Of a DNA stretch of 64,000 nt, positions 45,619 to 53,654 are shown in pieces (within the stretch, counting starts at the first letter, position 1; the number at the start of each line of letters is the position of its first letter). Made by a program: the position numbers and the translations under genes. This DNA is from Peribacillus simplex. GTDB lineage: Bacteria; Bacillota; Bacilli; Bacillales; DSM-1321. A model generated the notes under the pieces. The model made no database searches. It was not told the DNA's origin and was given only the letters and a program-made list of their open reading frames with translations. The stretch spans positions 2,942,001 to 3,006,000 of the forward strand of contig NZ_CP011008.1 of NCBI RefSeq assembly GCF_001578185.1. Direction: 5' to 3'.

Positions 45619-45806
45619 CATCGCCATCAAGCTAACAACATAAATTAATAGAGCCAAATAATATTGATTCAAAACTACCCAGTACTGGGAAATTAGGCAT
45701 GTCAAAGAAACCTTGAAAAAAGCGATATTTTTTGCTAGGCAGCTTGTCTATCCTTCACCGTCGTTTGATACACAACCCCAAGAATATCAAAGACAGTCAT
45801 CTTCTG
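45619..45806 (-). mobile_element. Right-end remnant of another IS231-like copy
   Basis: On the minus strand the sequence encodes KMTVFDILGVVYQTTVKDRQAA and a stop at 45735-45737, the C-terminal end of this transposase family. It then runs to the right inverted repeat GTTAGCTTGATGGCGATG at 45619-45636. The rest of the transposase is missing. Confidence 0.7.
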
Positions 45807-45974
45807 TTGATTTAATGTGAAGAGCGATTAATGGAATCTCATCATAAAACATACATAGATGGAGGGAGATGAATTAAATAAAAAGAGAGTAAATCATCTT
45901 TTTTATTTGTTTGTCCTGAGAGAAAGTATTGATCATAGATAGGGGGTTCTGACGTAAAAGTGTTAAAATGTTGA

Positions 45975-45999
45975 AACAGCACCCCTGAACGGGTGCTGT
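45975..45999 (-). terminator. Terminator of the small coiled-coil gene
   Basis: ACAGCACCC and GGGTGCTGT form a perfect 9-bp stem. It lies immediately after the stop at 46003 on the minus strand. Confidence 0.8.
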
Positions 46000-46002
46000 G
46001 AA

Positions 46003-46185
46003 TTAAACTAGTTCATCGTTCTGTTTTTTTAGGAACTTGTTTTCCAACTCTAATTGCTTCATTCGTCGTTGTAATCCTAAATTCTCTAAGTCTTTTTCTA
46101 ACTCAGATGATAAATCAGTTCGTTCTTTAGCATTCTCCATTTGTTCTCTAGTAGTTGCAAACCTCTTTTGTTCTTTTGAATTCAT
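46003..46185 (-). CDS. Small coiled-coil protein
   Basis: 60 residues from ATG at 46183-46185, which follows AAAGGGGCTGTTAAT; the longer in-frame start has no site. Nearly all residues are charged or Gln/Leu with heptad spacing (LSSELEKDLENLGLQRRMKQ then LELENKFLKKQNDELV), so a coiled coil is likely. No family recognised. The tail resembles the leucine-zipper region of IS3-type OrfA proteins, but the rest does not. A strong terminator supports expression. Confidence 0.55.
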   Translation of the reverse strand: MNSKEQKRFATTREQMENAKERTDLSSELEKDLENLGLQRRMKQLELENKFLKKQNDELV

Positions 46186-46280
46186 ATTAACAGCCCCTTT
46201 CCCGTGACTTTCTAGGTTCGATATAGCAGGTGGGAAATCCTGCAAAAAACACATTTACCTAGGAATGCAACCGGATTACC

Positions 46281-46318
46281 ACAAAAAAAAAACATCCGTT
46301 TAGATAGGATGTTTTTAT
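46281..46318 (-). terminator. Terminator of the FbpB-like remnant
   Basis: ACATCC and GGATGT arms around a 9-base loop, followed on the minus strand by ten T residues. It lies a few bases after the TAA at 46326. Confidence 0.8.
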
Positions 46319-46325
46319 TCTACTC

Positions 46326-46472
46326 TTATTTCGTTTTCATCTTTATAGTCTGCCCCTGGCGAGCTTCAATTTTTCCCATGACCTTTTTATCTCCTAATAT
46401 TTTATGTCTGTTTTCATTGACCAGGCTTTGAAAAGGAGGGGTAACTTTCTCGTAATGGCACTTCTTTCTTAC
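46326..46472 (-). pseudogene. FbpB-like small basic protein, start codon lost
   Basis: The minus strand reads VRKKCHYEKVTPPFQSLVNE then NRHKILGDKKVMGKIEAR and ends KMKTK. The [FI]-x-x-LVNEN-[KR]-x-x-IL-x-D-x-x-x-M-x-[KR]-IE pattern is that of FbpB-family small basic proteins, which help an iron-sparing small RNA in Bacillus. The position expected for the start is GTA and an in-frame TAA lies two codons before it, with no ATG, GTG or TTG in frame. A strong terminator follows. It was probably a gene until recently. Confidence 0.5.
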
Positions 46473-46705
46473 TGTTTAGTTTAGTACGTAAACAAGTATC
46501 ATTATAACGTTTAATTGAAAATCTTTTTACTTTTCTTAATCATTTATATTCACCCTAAAATTCACCTTAAAATTACATTAAAAATAGATGAAATTAGTAG
46601 AAATCTATAAATTAAGTGGTATAGTAACATCAAAATAAGCCTTCTAGGAAAGAAACTTTATTAAAAATTGGCTATATTAGATTAATAAAGACAGGAGTAA
46701 TTGTA
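46473..46705. other. Intergenic upstream of the 46706 gene
   Basis: AT-rich; contains repeated CCTAAAATTCACCTTAAAATTACATT-like words but no clear gene. It should hold the promoter of the two-gene unit at 46706-47471. Confidence 0.35.
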
Positions 46706-47158
46706 ATGAAAAAATTGACCTTAATTTTTGTATTAATATTTGCAATAGCTTTACCAAATGTTGCTCAGGCAAAAGGATTTAGTGGTCATAGTTCTTTCAG
46801 TCACAGTTCTTCGTTCAGTTCTCATTCCAGTAGGGGCACATATTCAAGTGGAACTTATCATTCTGGATATAAGTCCCCATCAAGCAACGTTACAAGAACG
46901 CCATTACGTTCTAACTCTCACACGACTTATAACCAGACCCCACCTTCACGAACAAAAAGTATACTGACTCATGCTGCAGCGTTTGGAACGGGGGCACTTT
47001 TAGGCCATATGCTTCATCCATTTGGAGGAAATTATAATGGTGCATATGGAAGTAATGCTTCAAATGGATTTTCCTTTTTGGGAATTCTTGTGGATATACT
47101 TTTGATTTTAGTCATCATCTGGGTAATTAAAAACATCTTTACAAGAAGAAGATATTAA
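46706..47158 (+). CDS. Exported Ser/His-rich membrane protein
   Basis: 150 residues. A signal peptide (cleavage near AQA-KG) is followed by a low-complexity Ser/His/Tyr/Gly region (GFSGHSSFSHSSSFSSHSSR and onward, about 23-85). A short hydrophobic AAAFGTGALLGHML and a C-terminal membrane helix (LGILVDILLILVIIWVI) follow, ending in a basic RRRY tail. This places the repeat region outside and the tail inside. I recognise no function; the His content might bind metal. CAGGAGTAATTGTA precedes the ATG. The next gene starts 13 bases after its stop, so the two are cotranscribed. Confidence 0.75.
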   Translation: MKKLTLIFVLIFAIALPNVAQAKGFSGHSSFSHSSSFSSHSSRGTYSSGTYHSGYKSPSSNVTRTPLRSNSHTTYNQTPPSRTKSILTHAAAFGTGALLGHMLHPFGGNYNGAYGSNASNGFSFLGILVDILLILVIIWVIKNIFTRRRY

Positions 47159-47171
47159 GGAGAAATTTAAG

Positions 47172-47471
47172 ATGGAAGTACTATTTAATGAACAAGATCT
47201 TGTGGATAGTATTTGTATTTATATTGCAGTAAAAGAAAGCATCGAACCTCAACAGGTAGAAGTAGATTTGGAGTTTCACCCTTCTCTTGGGCTTGCTGCT
47301 TCTACTTTAGCATTAGGACGTGCCACACGATTGTATGAACAAGACATCATTGATGCTGTTGCAGTATACTTACAGGACTATCATCAGTTCGTTGCTGATC
47401 ATTTACAAGTTAATTTATCCTTTTCTGAAAAGGATGGATTTACTGCATCTATCCAAGTATTAAATAATTAG
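47172..47471 (+). CDS. YxcD-like DUF2653 protein
   Basis: 99 residues. It resembles Bacillus YxcD/DUF2653: EQDLVDSICIYIAVKESIEP and QQVEVDLEFHPSLGLAAS, then a second similar half LYEQDIIDAVAVYLQDYH followed by LQVNLSFSEKDGFTASI. The two halves suggest an internal duplication. Probably cytosolic, with unknown function. AAGGAGAAATTTAAG precedes the ATG. It is the second gene of the unit; the unit's terminator about 105 bases downstream was split by IS3-family copy 2. Confidence 0.8.
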   Translation: MEVLFNEQDLVDSICIYIAVKESIEPQQVEVDLEFHPSLGLAASTLALGRATRLYEQDIIDAVAVYLQDYHQFVADHLQVNLSFSEKDGFTASIQVLNN

Positions 47472-47639
47472 TAATTAGTTTCGACAAGAAACTTCCGGAC
47501 ATTTGTGTACAGGAATTAATAGGTTCTCTCATTATAATTTTGATTCATTATAAAAAGACATATATAAATGTAAAATAAAAAGAAGCCTTAATCTTTATAT
47601 TGAACTGTGCCCCATTTTACGGACAGTATAAAAAAGTGC

Positions 47640-48551
47640 CTAAGCAGCTAATAAATGGTCCCGGTATTGTACTGGGGCCATTTTCCTTAGCCCCCATTGA
47701 TAACGATGTTCATTATATTCTTCAATAACTCGATCAATTTCTTCCTTCACATCCGTTAAATTAGTACATGTTTTATATTCTGCCAAATCCTTAAAGTGGC
47801 CAAAGAAACTTTCCATTGGCGCATTATCCCAACAGTTTCCCTTGCGGGACATGGATTGGGTTATCCCAAGTTCCTTCACTTTGCGTTGAAATAGCGGATG
47901 GGTGTAATGGAACCCCTGGTCAGAATGAAGGATTGCACTCGGATGGAACTCGTGACACACAGCCTGCTTTAGCTTATTTAAAGTCTCGTAAACGATATCC
48001 ATTTCTAATGAAGTAGATAAATGGTACGTAACGATTTCTTTTGTGGCGGCATCTTTTACGCAGGATAAATACGCTTTTTGGCCTTTCCCATAATAAAGAT
48101 AGGTAATGTCAGTAAGCAGGACCTTCCCTGGCACCTCCTGATTGAATTCACGATTAAGGAGGTTTGGACAAGTAAGGTGCTCCTTGGTTGCCTTGGCCAT
48201 CTTCCGATACGGGTTGGCCCTTCTGATTTTCGCTAGGAGATTATATTTTGTCATCAACCGTCTGATTTTCTTATGATTCATGACGGCCGAGTAGTCATTC
48301 TCCATAATCATTTTGATTTGGAGGGCGCCTACTTTTTCCTTTTTACTGATGAAAATATTTCTGATCAATTCTATGTCCAATTCATCCTGTTCTTCACGAA
48401 GCTCACGGTAAGGAGCTGCCTTTAACCAATCATAGTAGCCACTTCGACTTACACCAGCCAATTTGCATAGATAAGAAACAGCCTTCTTTAATTGGTGTAT
48501 TCTGATCGTCCTTTCAATCAGATAGAACTTCTCAGCAGCAGTTAGAATCAT
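47640..48551 (-). CDS. IS3-family OrfB transposase, copy 2
   Basis: 303 residues, identical in translation to the OrfB of copy 1, with the same catalytic motifs (LLTDITYLYY, ILHSDQGFHYTH, NAPMESFFGHFK). Start overlaps the orfA stop by four bases. No lesions, so transposition competence is likely. Confidence 0.93.
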   Translation of the reverse strand: MILTAAEKFYLIERTIRIHQLKKAVSYLCKLAGVSRSGYYDWLKAAPYRELREEQDELDIELIRNIFISKKEKVGALQIKMIMENDYSAVMNHKKIRRLMTKYNLLAKIRRANPYRKMAKATKEHLTCPNLLNREFNQEVPGKVLLTDITYLYYGKGQKAYLSCVKDAATKEIVTYHLSTSLEMDIVYETLNKLKQAVCHEFHPSAILHSDQGFHYTHPLFQRKVKELGITQSMSRKGNCWDNAPMESFFGHFKDLAEYKTCTNLTDVKEEIDRVIEEYNEHRYQWGLRKMAPVQYRDHLLAA

Positions 48552-48973
48552 TTCTTTTTCAGAGCCTGCCTTTCTAGCTCTTCCAGCTTTTTTAGGAAGT
48601 CATTTTCTGCTTCAAGGAATTTGATTCTCGCCTCGGCCTTCCTAAGTTGATCTTCTACAGACTGTGGCTTGGAAGTGGGGCGTCCTGTACTTCCTTTTCC
48701 ACGGCGTTCCGTAAGGAAGCCTTCCTCACCAAACCTTTCAAAGGTACTACGCCAGCGCTGTAGACAACGTTTGGGTTGTTTCTTTCCAATTATTTCGAGA
48801 TTAATTCCCTGGTCAATGAAAATTTGAGAGGGGGCTTTCCCCTTTTTATATTCCTTAACAGCTTTTGTTTTAAATTCCGGACTATAGGAAATAGATCGCT
48901 CGGAAGCACTAATGATATTTGGATTCTTTTCAAGTTCTTTAATCTGAAATTCAGTATATATATTCTTACTCAT
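48548..48973 (-). CDS. IS3-family OrfA, copy 2
   Basis: 141 residues from ATG at 48971-48973, identical in translation to OrfA of copy 1. Same helix-turn-helix and leucine-zipper features and the same GGACGGAGGG ribosome site. The hairpin at 49014-49062 shields it from transcripts entering the element. Confidence 0.92.
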   Translation of the reverse strand: MSKNIYTEFQIKELEKNPNIISASERSISYSPEFKTKAVKEYKKGKAPSQIFIDQGINLEIIGKKQPKRCLQRWRSTFERFGEEGFLTERRGKGSTGRPTSKPQSVEDQLRKAEARIKFLEAENDFLKKLEELERQALKKK

Positions 48974-49169
48974 AGAAACCCTCCGTCCATACTCATTACA
49001 TCTATTGAAACATAAAAAAACCCGGATAAGGGACACTTTTTTATGTGTGTCCGTTATCCGGGGTATAGTTCAATATAACAAGGCTTCTTTTTAATGAGCT
49101 TCTCCTATAATTATAGTGTTTTTTATTAAGATACAGATTTAAGTTCCTTTGCTAAATGGGGTACAGCCA

Positions 49170-50663
49170 CATCGCCATCAAGCTAAGGTGAATTTGTATC
49201 ATCATAACGAAAAAAGCGCTATTCTTTTTGTAGAAATATACAGGAAGGATGGCGTTTTCTATGAGTTTTTCTGTTTCAGACGAAATGAATCTCTTTTCTC
49301 AAGAACTTCAAAACTACTTATCTCCGTCTTCTCTACAACAATTAGCTAAAAAAGTTGGGTTTGTTCAACGTACAAGTAAATATCAAGCACAAGAATTAAT
49401 TGCTTTATGTGTATGGCTTAGTCAACAGGTCGCGAGTACACCACTCACACAATTGTGTAGCCGTCTCGAAGCATCTACAGGTGTCCTCATGAGCCCTGAA
49501 GGGCTTAATCAACGATTTAATGGTTCAGCCGTACAGTTTCTTCAACAAGTTCTAGCTAATCTTCTAACTCAAAGAATTCATTCAACACAAGAAATACTTC
49601 ATCCATACTCCACGACTTTTAAACGTATTCGGATCCTAGATTCTACAACATTTCAACTTCCAGATAAGTTTGCTTCACATTATCAAGGTTCTGGCGGAAG
49701 TAGCCATACCGCAGGTGTTAAAATCCAACTTGAATATGACTTATTGAGTGGGAAGTTCCTCCACGTTTATGTAGGAGAAGGGAGAGAAAATGATAAAACC
49801 TTCGGTTCCACGAGTCTACTAACCATTCAACCGAAAGACTTATACATAAGGGATTTAGGGTATTTCGACTTACACGACTTACAGAAAATGAATGATGAAG
49901 GTGCTTACTATGTCTCACGTTTGAAGTTGAATTCTCGTATATATCGTAAGAATGATGAACCAGAGTTTTTTCGAAATGGGACTGTGAAGAAAGGTACTCT
50001 CTTTATTCAGTTAGACACGGAAGAGCTTATGAATCAATTACAACCTGGTCAAACACTTGAAATTTCAGAAGCATACATTGGGCTGTATCAAAAACTACCC
50101 GCCCGAGTGATTATTCATCGACTAACTGAGGTACAAACAGAGAAAAGATTGAAAGAACAAGCAAAAAAAGAAAAGAAGAAGGGCATTATCTATAGAGACC
50201 GAAGCAAACGATTAAGTGGAATGAACGTATATATTACAAATCTTTCTTTAGAAGACGTTCCAACGGAACATATTCATGAACTGTATTCGTTACGTTGGCA
50301 GATTGAAATTCTATTTAAGACATGGAAATCTTTCTTTCAAATTGACAAGTGCAAAGAGATTAAGAGGGAACGCTTAGAGTGTCACTTGTATGGGCAACTT
50401 ATTAGCATTTTACTCTGTTCATCTACGATGTTTAGAATGCGCCAGTTACTTGACGGAAATGTCATCGTTATAACAAGAAAACGGTCTTTGATATCTTAGG
50501 TATTGTGTATGATTGTACGTCACAAAAACTTAAAGCTGCCTAATATTTTTTAAAAAAACCTATTTGATGGTTTTTTTGTCATGCGCATTTTTAGTGTTAC
50601 CATAGCAAATTAAAGAGAACACACTTTTATATTATCTCTTGTGCGCTTAGCTTGATGGCGATG
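49170..50663 (+). mobile_element. IS231-like (IS4-family) element, nearly full copy
   Basis: 1494 bp between inverted repeats CATCGCCATCAAGCTAAG (49170-49187) and CTTAGCTTGATGGCGATG (50646-50663). Flanking 11-base words GGGTACAGCCA (left) and GGGTACCACCA (right) agree at 9 of 11 positions, compatible with an aged 11-bp target duplication as in IS231. The single gene inside is damaged near its 3' end. Its ends match those at 22.7, 45.3 and 45.6 kb. Confidence 0.85.
49261..50499 (+). pseudogene. IS231-like transposase with shortened C-terminus
   Basis: 412 residues from ATG at 49261 (AGGAAGGATGG upstream; the ATG at 49249 lies inside that site). The DDE core is visible: first Asp in RILDSTTFQLP, second in LYIRDLGYFDLHDL, and the YREK signature YSLRWQIEILFKTWK (Y-2-R-3-E-6-K) with the catalytic Glu. 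After FRMRQLL the frame ends DGNVIVITRKRSLIS. The true C-terminus KKTVFDILGIVYDCTSQKLK lies in another frame just beyond, so roughly 60 residues were lost by a deletion that shifts the frame. Probably inactive. Confidence 0.8.
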
Positions 50664-50845
50664 GGGTACCACCAGCAAAACGCGAATTTAAATTGCGAAG
50701 GAGATTTGTGTAAAAAATAATCGGTTCTCACCACGGTAAGGGTGTAACCGGTACTTATTTCTATTAATGGTTGTTAAACGGACGTAATGATTCTAAGGTA
50801 GTAATCCTTTTTTGATCAAATCGATACTCTAAAAGTTATATTTTG
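50664..50845. other. Short intergenic after the IS231-like copy
   Basis: Starts with the GGGTACCACCA word. It contains AATCGGTTCTCACCACGGT and ACCGGTACTTATT partial pairing but no clear gene or terminator. Confidence 0.35.
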
Positions 50846-51079
50846 TTAACTTTGTTTCGCTATTTTCTTTCTAATCTCAGCAATCGATAAACCAGATTTC
50901 TTTAAGCTTTTAATAGTCTCTACTCTTTCCACTGCTGCTTCTCAAGGGTAACGACGTGTTAAGGTTTCATCTAATTGTTCAAATGGAATTAAATTAGATT
51001 CGGTATAATATTTTAATGTACCGTATCTCAAATCAGTTATTCGAGCCAGTTCACCGAAAGATATATACTCAGATTTAAT
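50846..51079 (-). pseudogene. MerR-like DNA-binding protein with internal stop
   Basis: The frame reads SEYISFGELARITDLRYGTL, KYYTESNLIPFEQLDETLTR, then RYP-stop-EAAVERVETIKSLKKSG and LSIAEIRKKIAKQS. This is the winged helix-turn-helix of a small MerR/excisionase-like protein. A TGA replaces the codon after RYP, where relatives usually have Arg/Asp. No start codon with a ribosome site is visible. Likely inactive. Confidence 0.65.
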
Positions 51080-51098
51080 GAATAAATATAAAACCAGA

Positions 51099-51141
51099 AA
51101 AACAGGAGAAGAAAAACGAATCGTTTTTCTTCTCCTGTTTT
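51099..51141. terminator. Strong bidirectional terminator
   Basis: A perfect stem of about 20 bp (AAAACAGGAGAAGAAAAACG arm) around a 1-3 base centre, with T runs on both sides. It may serve the germination operon 370 bases upstream on the minus strand, or a lost gene. Confidence 0.8.
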
Positions 51142-51513
51142 ATTTTAGGGGCCGATTAGACAGCCCCTTTTCTCAATATTAGTATTCTCATTCATAGAAG
51201 CACAATTATGGAAAGCTCGGGTTGAATACTTGCAATCAAGGTTAAATAATAAAACTGTAAAATGAGTAGGTGATAAAAAGTCTGGATGTCCTTTCTTGAT
51301 TTCATGTGTTTATTGGGAAGTTTCCCAAAGTACCTAATAATTAACAAGTACTAAAGTATTCACTATTTCTTAAAAGATTAAAAATATAAACTATCTGAAG
51401 TAGAGCATAAACTGTAGTATTTCCACTTCAAAAAGTGCACCATGATGCATGGGGCTCTTGATAATGATCATTTAAAATTAAAGCCTATCCATTTTTTATA
51501 TGATATCCAATAT
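51142..51513. other. Intergenic 3' of the germination operon
   Basis: A short plus-strand open end (FIEAQLWKARVEYLQSRLNN, stop near 51265) looks like the tail of a lost coiled-coil protein. Nothing else is recognised. Confidence 0.35.
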
Positions 51514-52593
51514 CTATTTGTCAATTATATTCTTTAAATTTCCCTCGTTTTGTATTGTAGTATGAATGGTGAGCTTCATTTCTAGATTGGGATAATATTT
51601 CTTTCGCCAGTCCTTCAATTCCTCATAAGGAATTTTATTTCTGTAGTATTGTCCCAACCCGAAGACATCTGTTTCTTGCTTTTGAAATCGTTTCAGCATT
51701 CCATCAAAACGATTTGCCATTACCTTTTCCAGCTCTTTTTTAATTATTGCATTGGAAACTTTTCCCCTTCTCTCTTGAATAACTACATTTAAACGAATCG
51801 TTGAGAACATATATGGAATATGATTTCTTAGTTCACCTTTATGAAAACCTGTATTTCCAACAATCATGATGGTTGCATGTTCCATTACTTCTACCCTTCC
51901 CTTCATACTGTTCCCATGAAAGGCATTAAAAAGGAGGGTTTCTTTAGGATCCATTTTAGAAACTATTTTTCCTCTTTTCATCACTGCAGTACCTGTATAA
52001 GTAACTGCAGTATTTTCCCCTGATTTGACCATAGGAATTGCTACATTTTGAGTGTAGGAATTAAGGGCTCGATAAACATGCCATAGACGTGTTAAAGATA
52101 TTTGTGGGGTCCAACCTGCATATTTCTCAAAAAAGTCATAAAGATTTATCCCTTTTTCTAGATTCTTTTTGAGTGCTAAGAAAAAAGAATCTATATTATC
52201 ATCACATATTGCGATTAATGTTTTTGAAGATATTTCACGAATTCTCATAAACGTGTTAATCGGTTCTTCCATCCCGCCTTCTTCTACTAATTTTCGATCA
52301 AATATGATTATCCTTATGTGCAATAAGTCTACACTGCTTTCCATATTAGTTCTAATATCCTCTACAGCTTTTAAAATGGTTAACCCTGTTCCTTTGACAA
52401 TTGCCTGTTTTTGAACACCCTCTGAAGAAATAGGAATTTGAAGTAAGACTTTGAATTTTTCTCCCTCTTTAGTAATTCCCATTGCAATCGGAAAGGCTCG
52501 ATGGTTAATGTCTTTAATATCCCAGCAACCACTTAATGGCATCAAAATACATAGACTAAGTACTAGTTTAAAACAAATCATAATTCTTCTCAT
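51514..52593 (-). CDS. Spore germination lipoprotein, Ger(x)C family
   Basis: About 359 residues from ATG at 52591-52593, chosen because AAGGAGAAAAAGACTATC precedes it and it overlaps the B-subunit stop; the longer frame start has no site. A signal peptide with lipobox (MPLSGCWD) leads into the GerAC/GerKC fold: GCWDIKDINHRAFPIAMGI, LLHIRIIIFDRKLVEEG, RLWHVYRALNSY, and the C-terminal half with GMLKRFQKQETDVFGLGQYYRNK. It is the membrane-anchored C subunit of a nutrient germinant receptor in the spore inner membrane. Third gene of the operon. Confidence 0.92.
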   Translation of the reverse strand: MRRIMICFKLVLSLCILMPLSGCWDIKDINHRAFPIAMGITKEGEKFKVLLQIPISSEGVQKQAIVKGTGLTILKAVEDIRTNMESSVDLLHIRIIIFDRKLVEEGGMEEPINTFMRIREISSKTLIAICDDNIDSFFLALKKNLEKGINLYDFFEKYAGWTPQISLTRLWHVYRALNSYTQNVAIPMVKSGENTAVTYTGTAVMKRGKIVSKMDPKETLLFNAFHGNSMKGRVEVMEHATIMIVGNTGFHKGELRNHIPYMFSTIRLNVVIQERRGKVSNAIIKKELEKVMANRFDGMLKRFQKQETDVFGLGQYYRNKIPYEELKDWRKKYYPNLEMKLTIHTTIQNEGNLKNIIDK

Positions 52594-53654
52594 GATAGTC
52601 TTTTTCTCCTTACACCGATTAGGAATATAATTAAAGGGAGTACGATTAAAATATAAAATCGGAAAGAAGTATTCCACCATAGCAACTTCTCAGTCTCTTG
52701 CCAACTAGGAATACATAAGCTAATGATAAGAATGCTAACAGATAAGGCTACAATATGATATTTTTGCTTTAATCCCGGGAAATATTGACTCATTATTATA
52801 GAGGACTGCCATAAAAGTAAGGAAGTAAGCAACATGATAAAGGTAACTAGGCTTAACGCAAAAAACAAGGTTGCCCTGTCAAACATAAGCCATTGAAGCT
52901 GAACTGTATCCAATGTGGTTATAAAGGGAAAAAGCAGCGTACTAGCCGTTTCATTTCCAAAGGTTAAAAGAGGTAAATAAACGGATAAGAAAAAAAATGG
53001 GATAAGCAAAAAGACTGCAAACATGATTTTTTTAGAGTTATACGATATTTTTCCAGGAATAAAACCTAAAAATGAAAAAACAATGGCGAAAGAAAAAAAA
53101 CTGGTATAAAAGGGAGGTTCTCGAAAAAAATTAAAGCCGGTGTCCATAATCGGAAAGGCATTATGCCAATCAACGTCTTGAAAGCAAATCGAAAGCATAA
53201 GTAAGATTAACGGGAAAAAGATACAGAATATTAATAAGGCTGTACGTAAGATGGTTTCGATTCCTTTTACGGCGATATAAGTTGAAATAAGAATCATTAA
53301 TGTAATAATTGCCCATGTAGGAGTATTCGCTAAAAAGATAATGTTGGTCACTTCTGCATAGGCGCTAACAAGTTCAATAGTAGTTATAATTAAGTAAAGA
53401 AGAACAGGAAAAAGTAATGTGAAAGAAAAAGCTTTACCGAAGGTCTTTAAAATACCGATAATATCCTGTTTTGGAAAATAAGATAGACCCTTTAGGTACA
53501 GCCATAAAAATAGAATAAATATGACACATTGAATTAAAATCGGTTCCCAGTGACCTTTTTGTGTGCTGGCAATAATTCTTTCCGGATAAATGAAAAAAAT
53601 AAGACCAAAATGAGACATTAACCCCATGCATATAACCTGAAGGCTTTTATCCAA
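52590..53654 (-). CDS. Spore germination receptor permease-like subunit (GerAB/KB)
   Basis: 354 residues with about ten membrane helices, of the APC-related endospore germination permease family. The start is TTG at 53652-53654, after AAGGGGAGGGGGGGAA, overlapping the A-subunit stop by eight bases. The B subunit is thought to hold the germinant-binding pocket. Segments such as FPKQDIIGILKTFGKAF and NVAFP-like WHNAFPIMDTGFNF correspond to conserved loops. It acts with the A and C subunits encoded on each side. Confidence 0.92.
   Translation of the reverse strand: MDKSLQVICMGLMSHFGLIFFIYPERIIASTQKGHWEPILIQCVIFILFLWLYLKGLSYFPKQDIIGILKTFGKAFSFTLLFPVLLYLIITTIELVSAYAEVTNIIFLANTPTWAIITLMILISTYIAVKGIETILRTALLIFCIFFPLILLMLSICFQDVDWHNAFPIMDTGFNFFREPPFYTSFFSFAIVFSFLGFIPGKISYNSKKIMFAVFLLIPFFFLSVYLPLLTFGNETASTLLFPFITTLDTVQLQWLMFDRATLFFALSLVTFIMLLTSLLLWQSSIIMSQYFPGLKQKYHIVALSVSILIISLCIPSWQETEKLLWWNTSFRFYILIVLPLIIFLIGVRRKRLS

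Larger units (their letters stand above)
47601..49072 (-). mobile_element. IS3-family element, intact copy 2 (inverted)
   Basis: 1472 bp, same ends and genes as copy 1, opposite orientation. The target duplication is ATAT (47597-47600 and 49073-49076). Removing it and one ATAT restores a terminator: AAAAAGAAGCCTT (47577-47589) pairs perfectly with AAGGCTTCTTTTT (49080-49092), a 13-bp stem followed by a T-rich end. The insertion again lies in the loop. The matched duplication shows the copy has not recombined with copy 1 since insertion. Confidence 0.93.
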
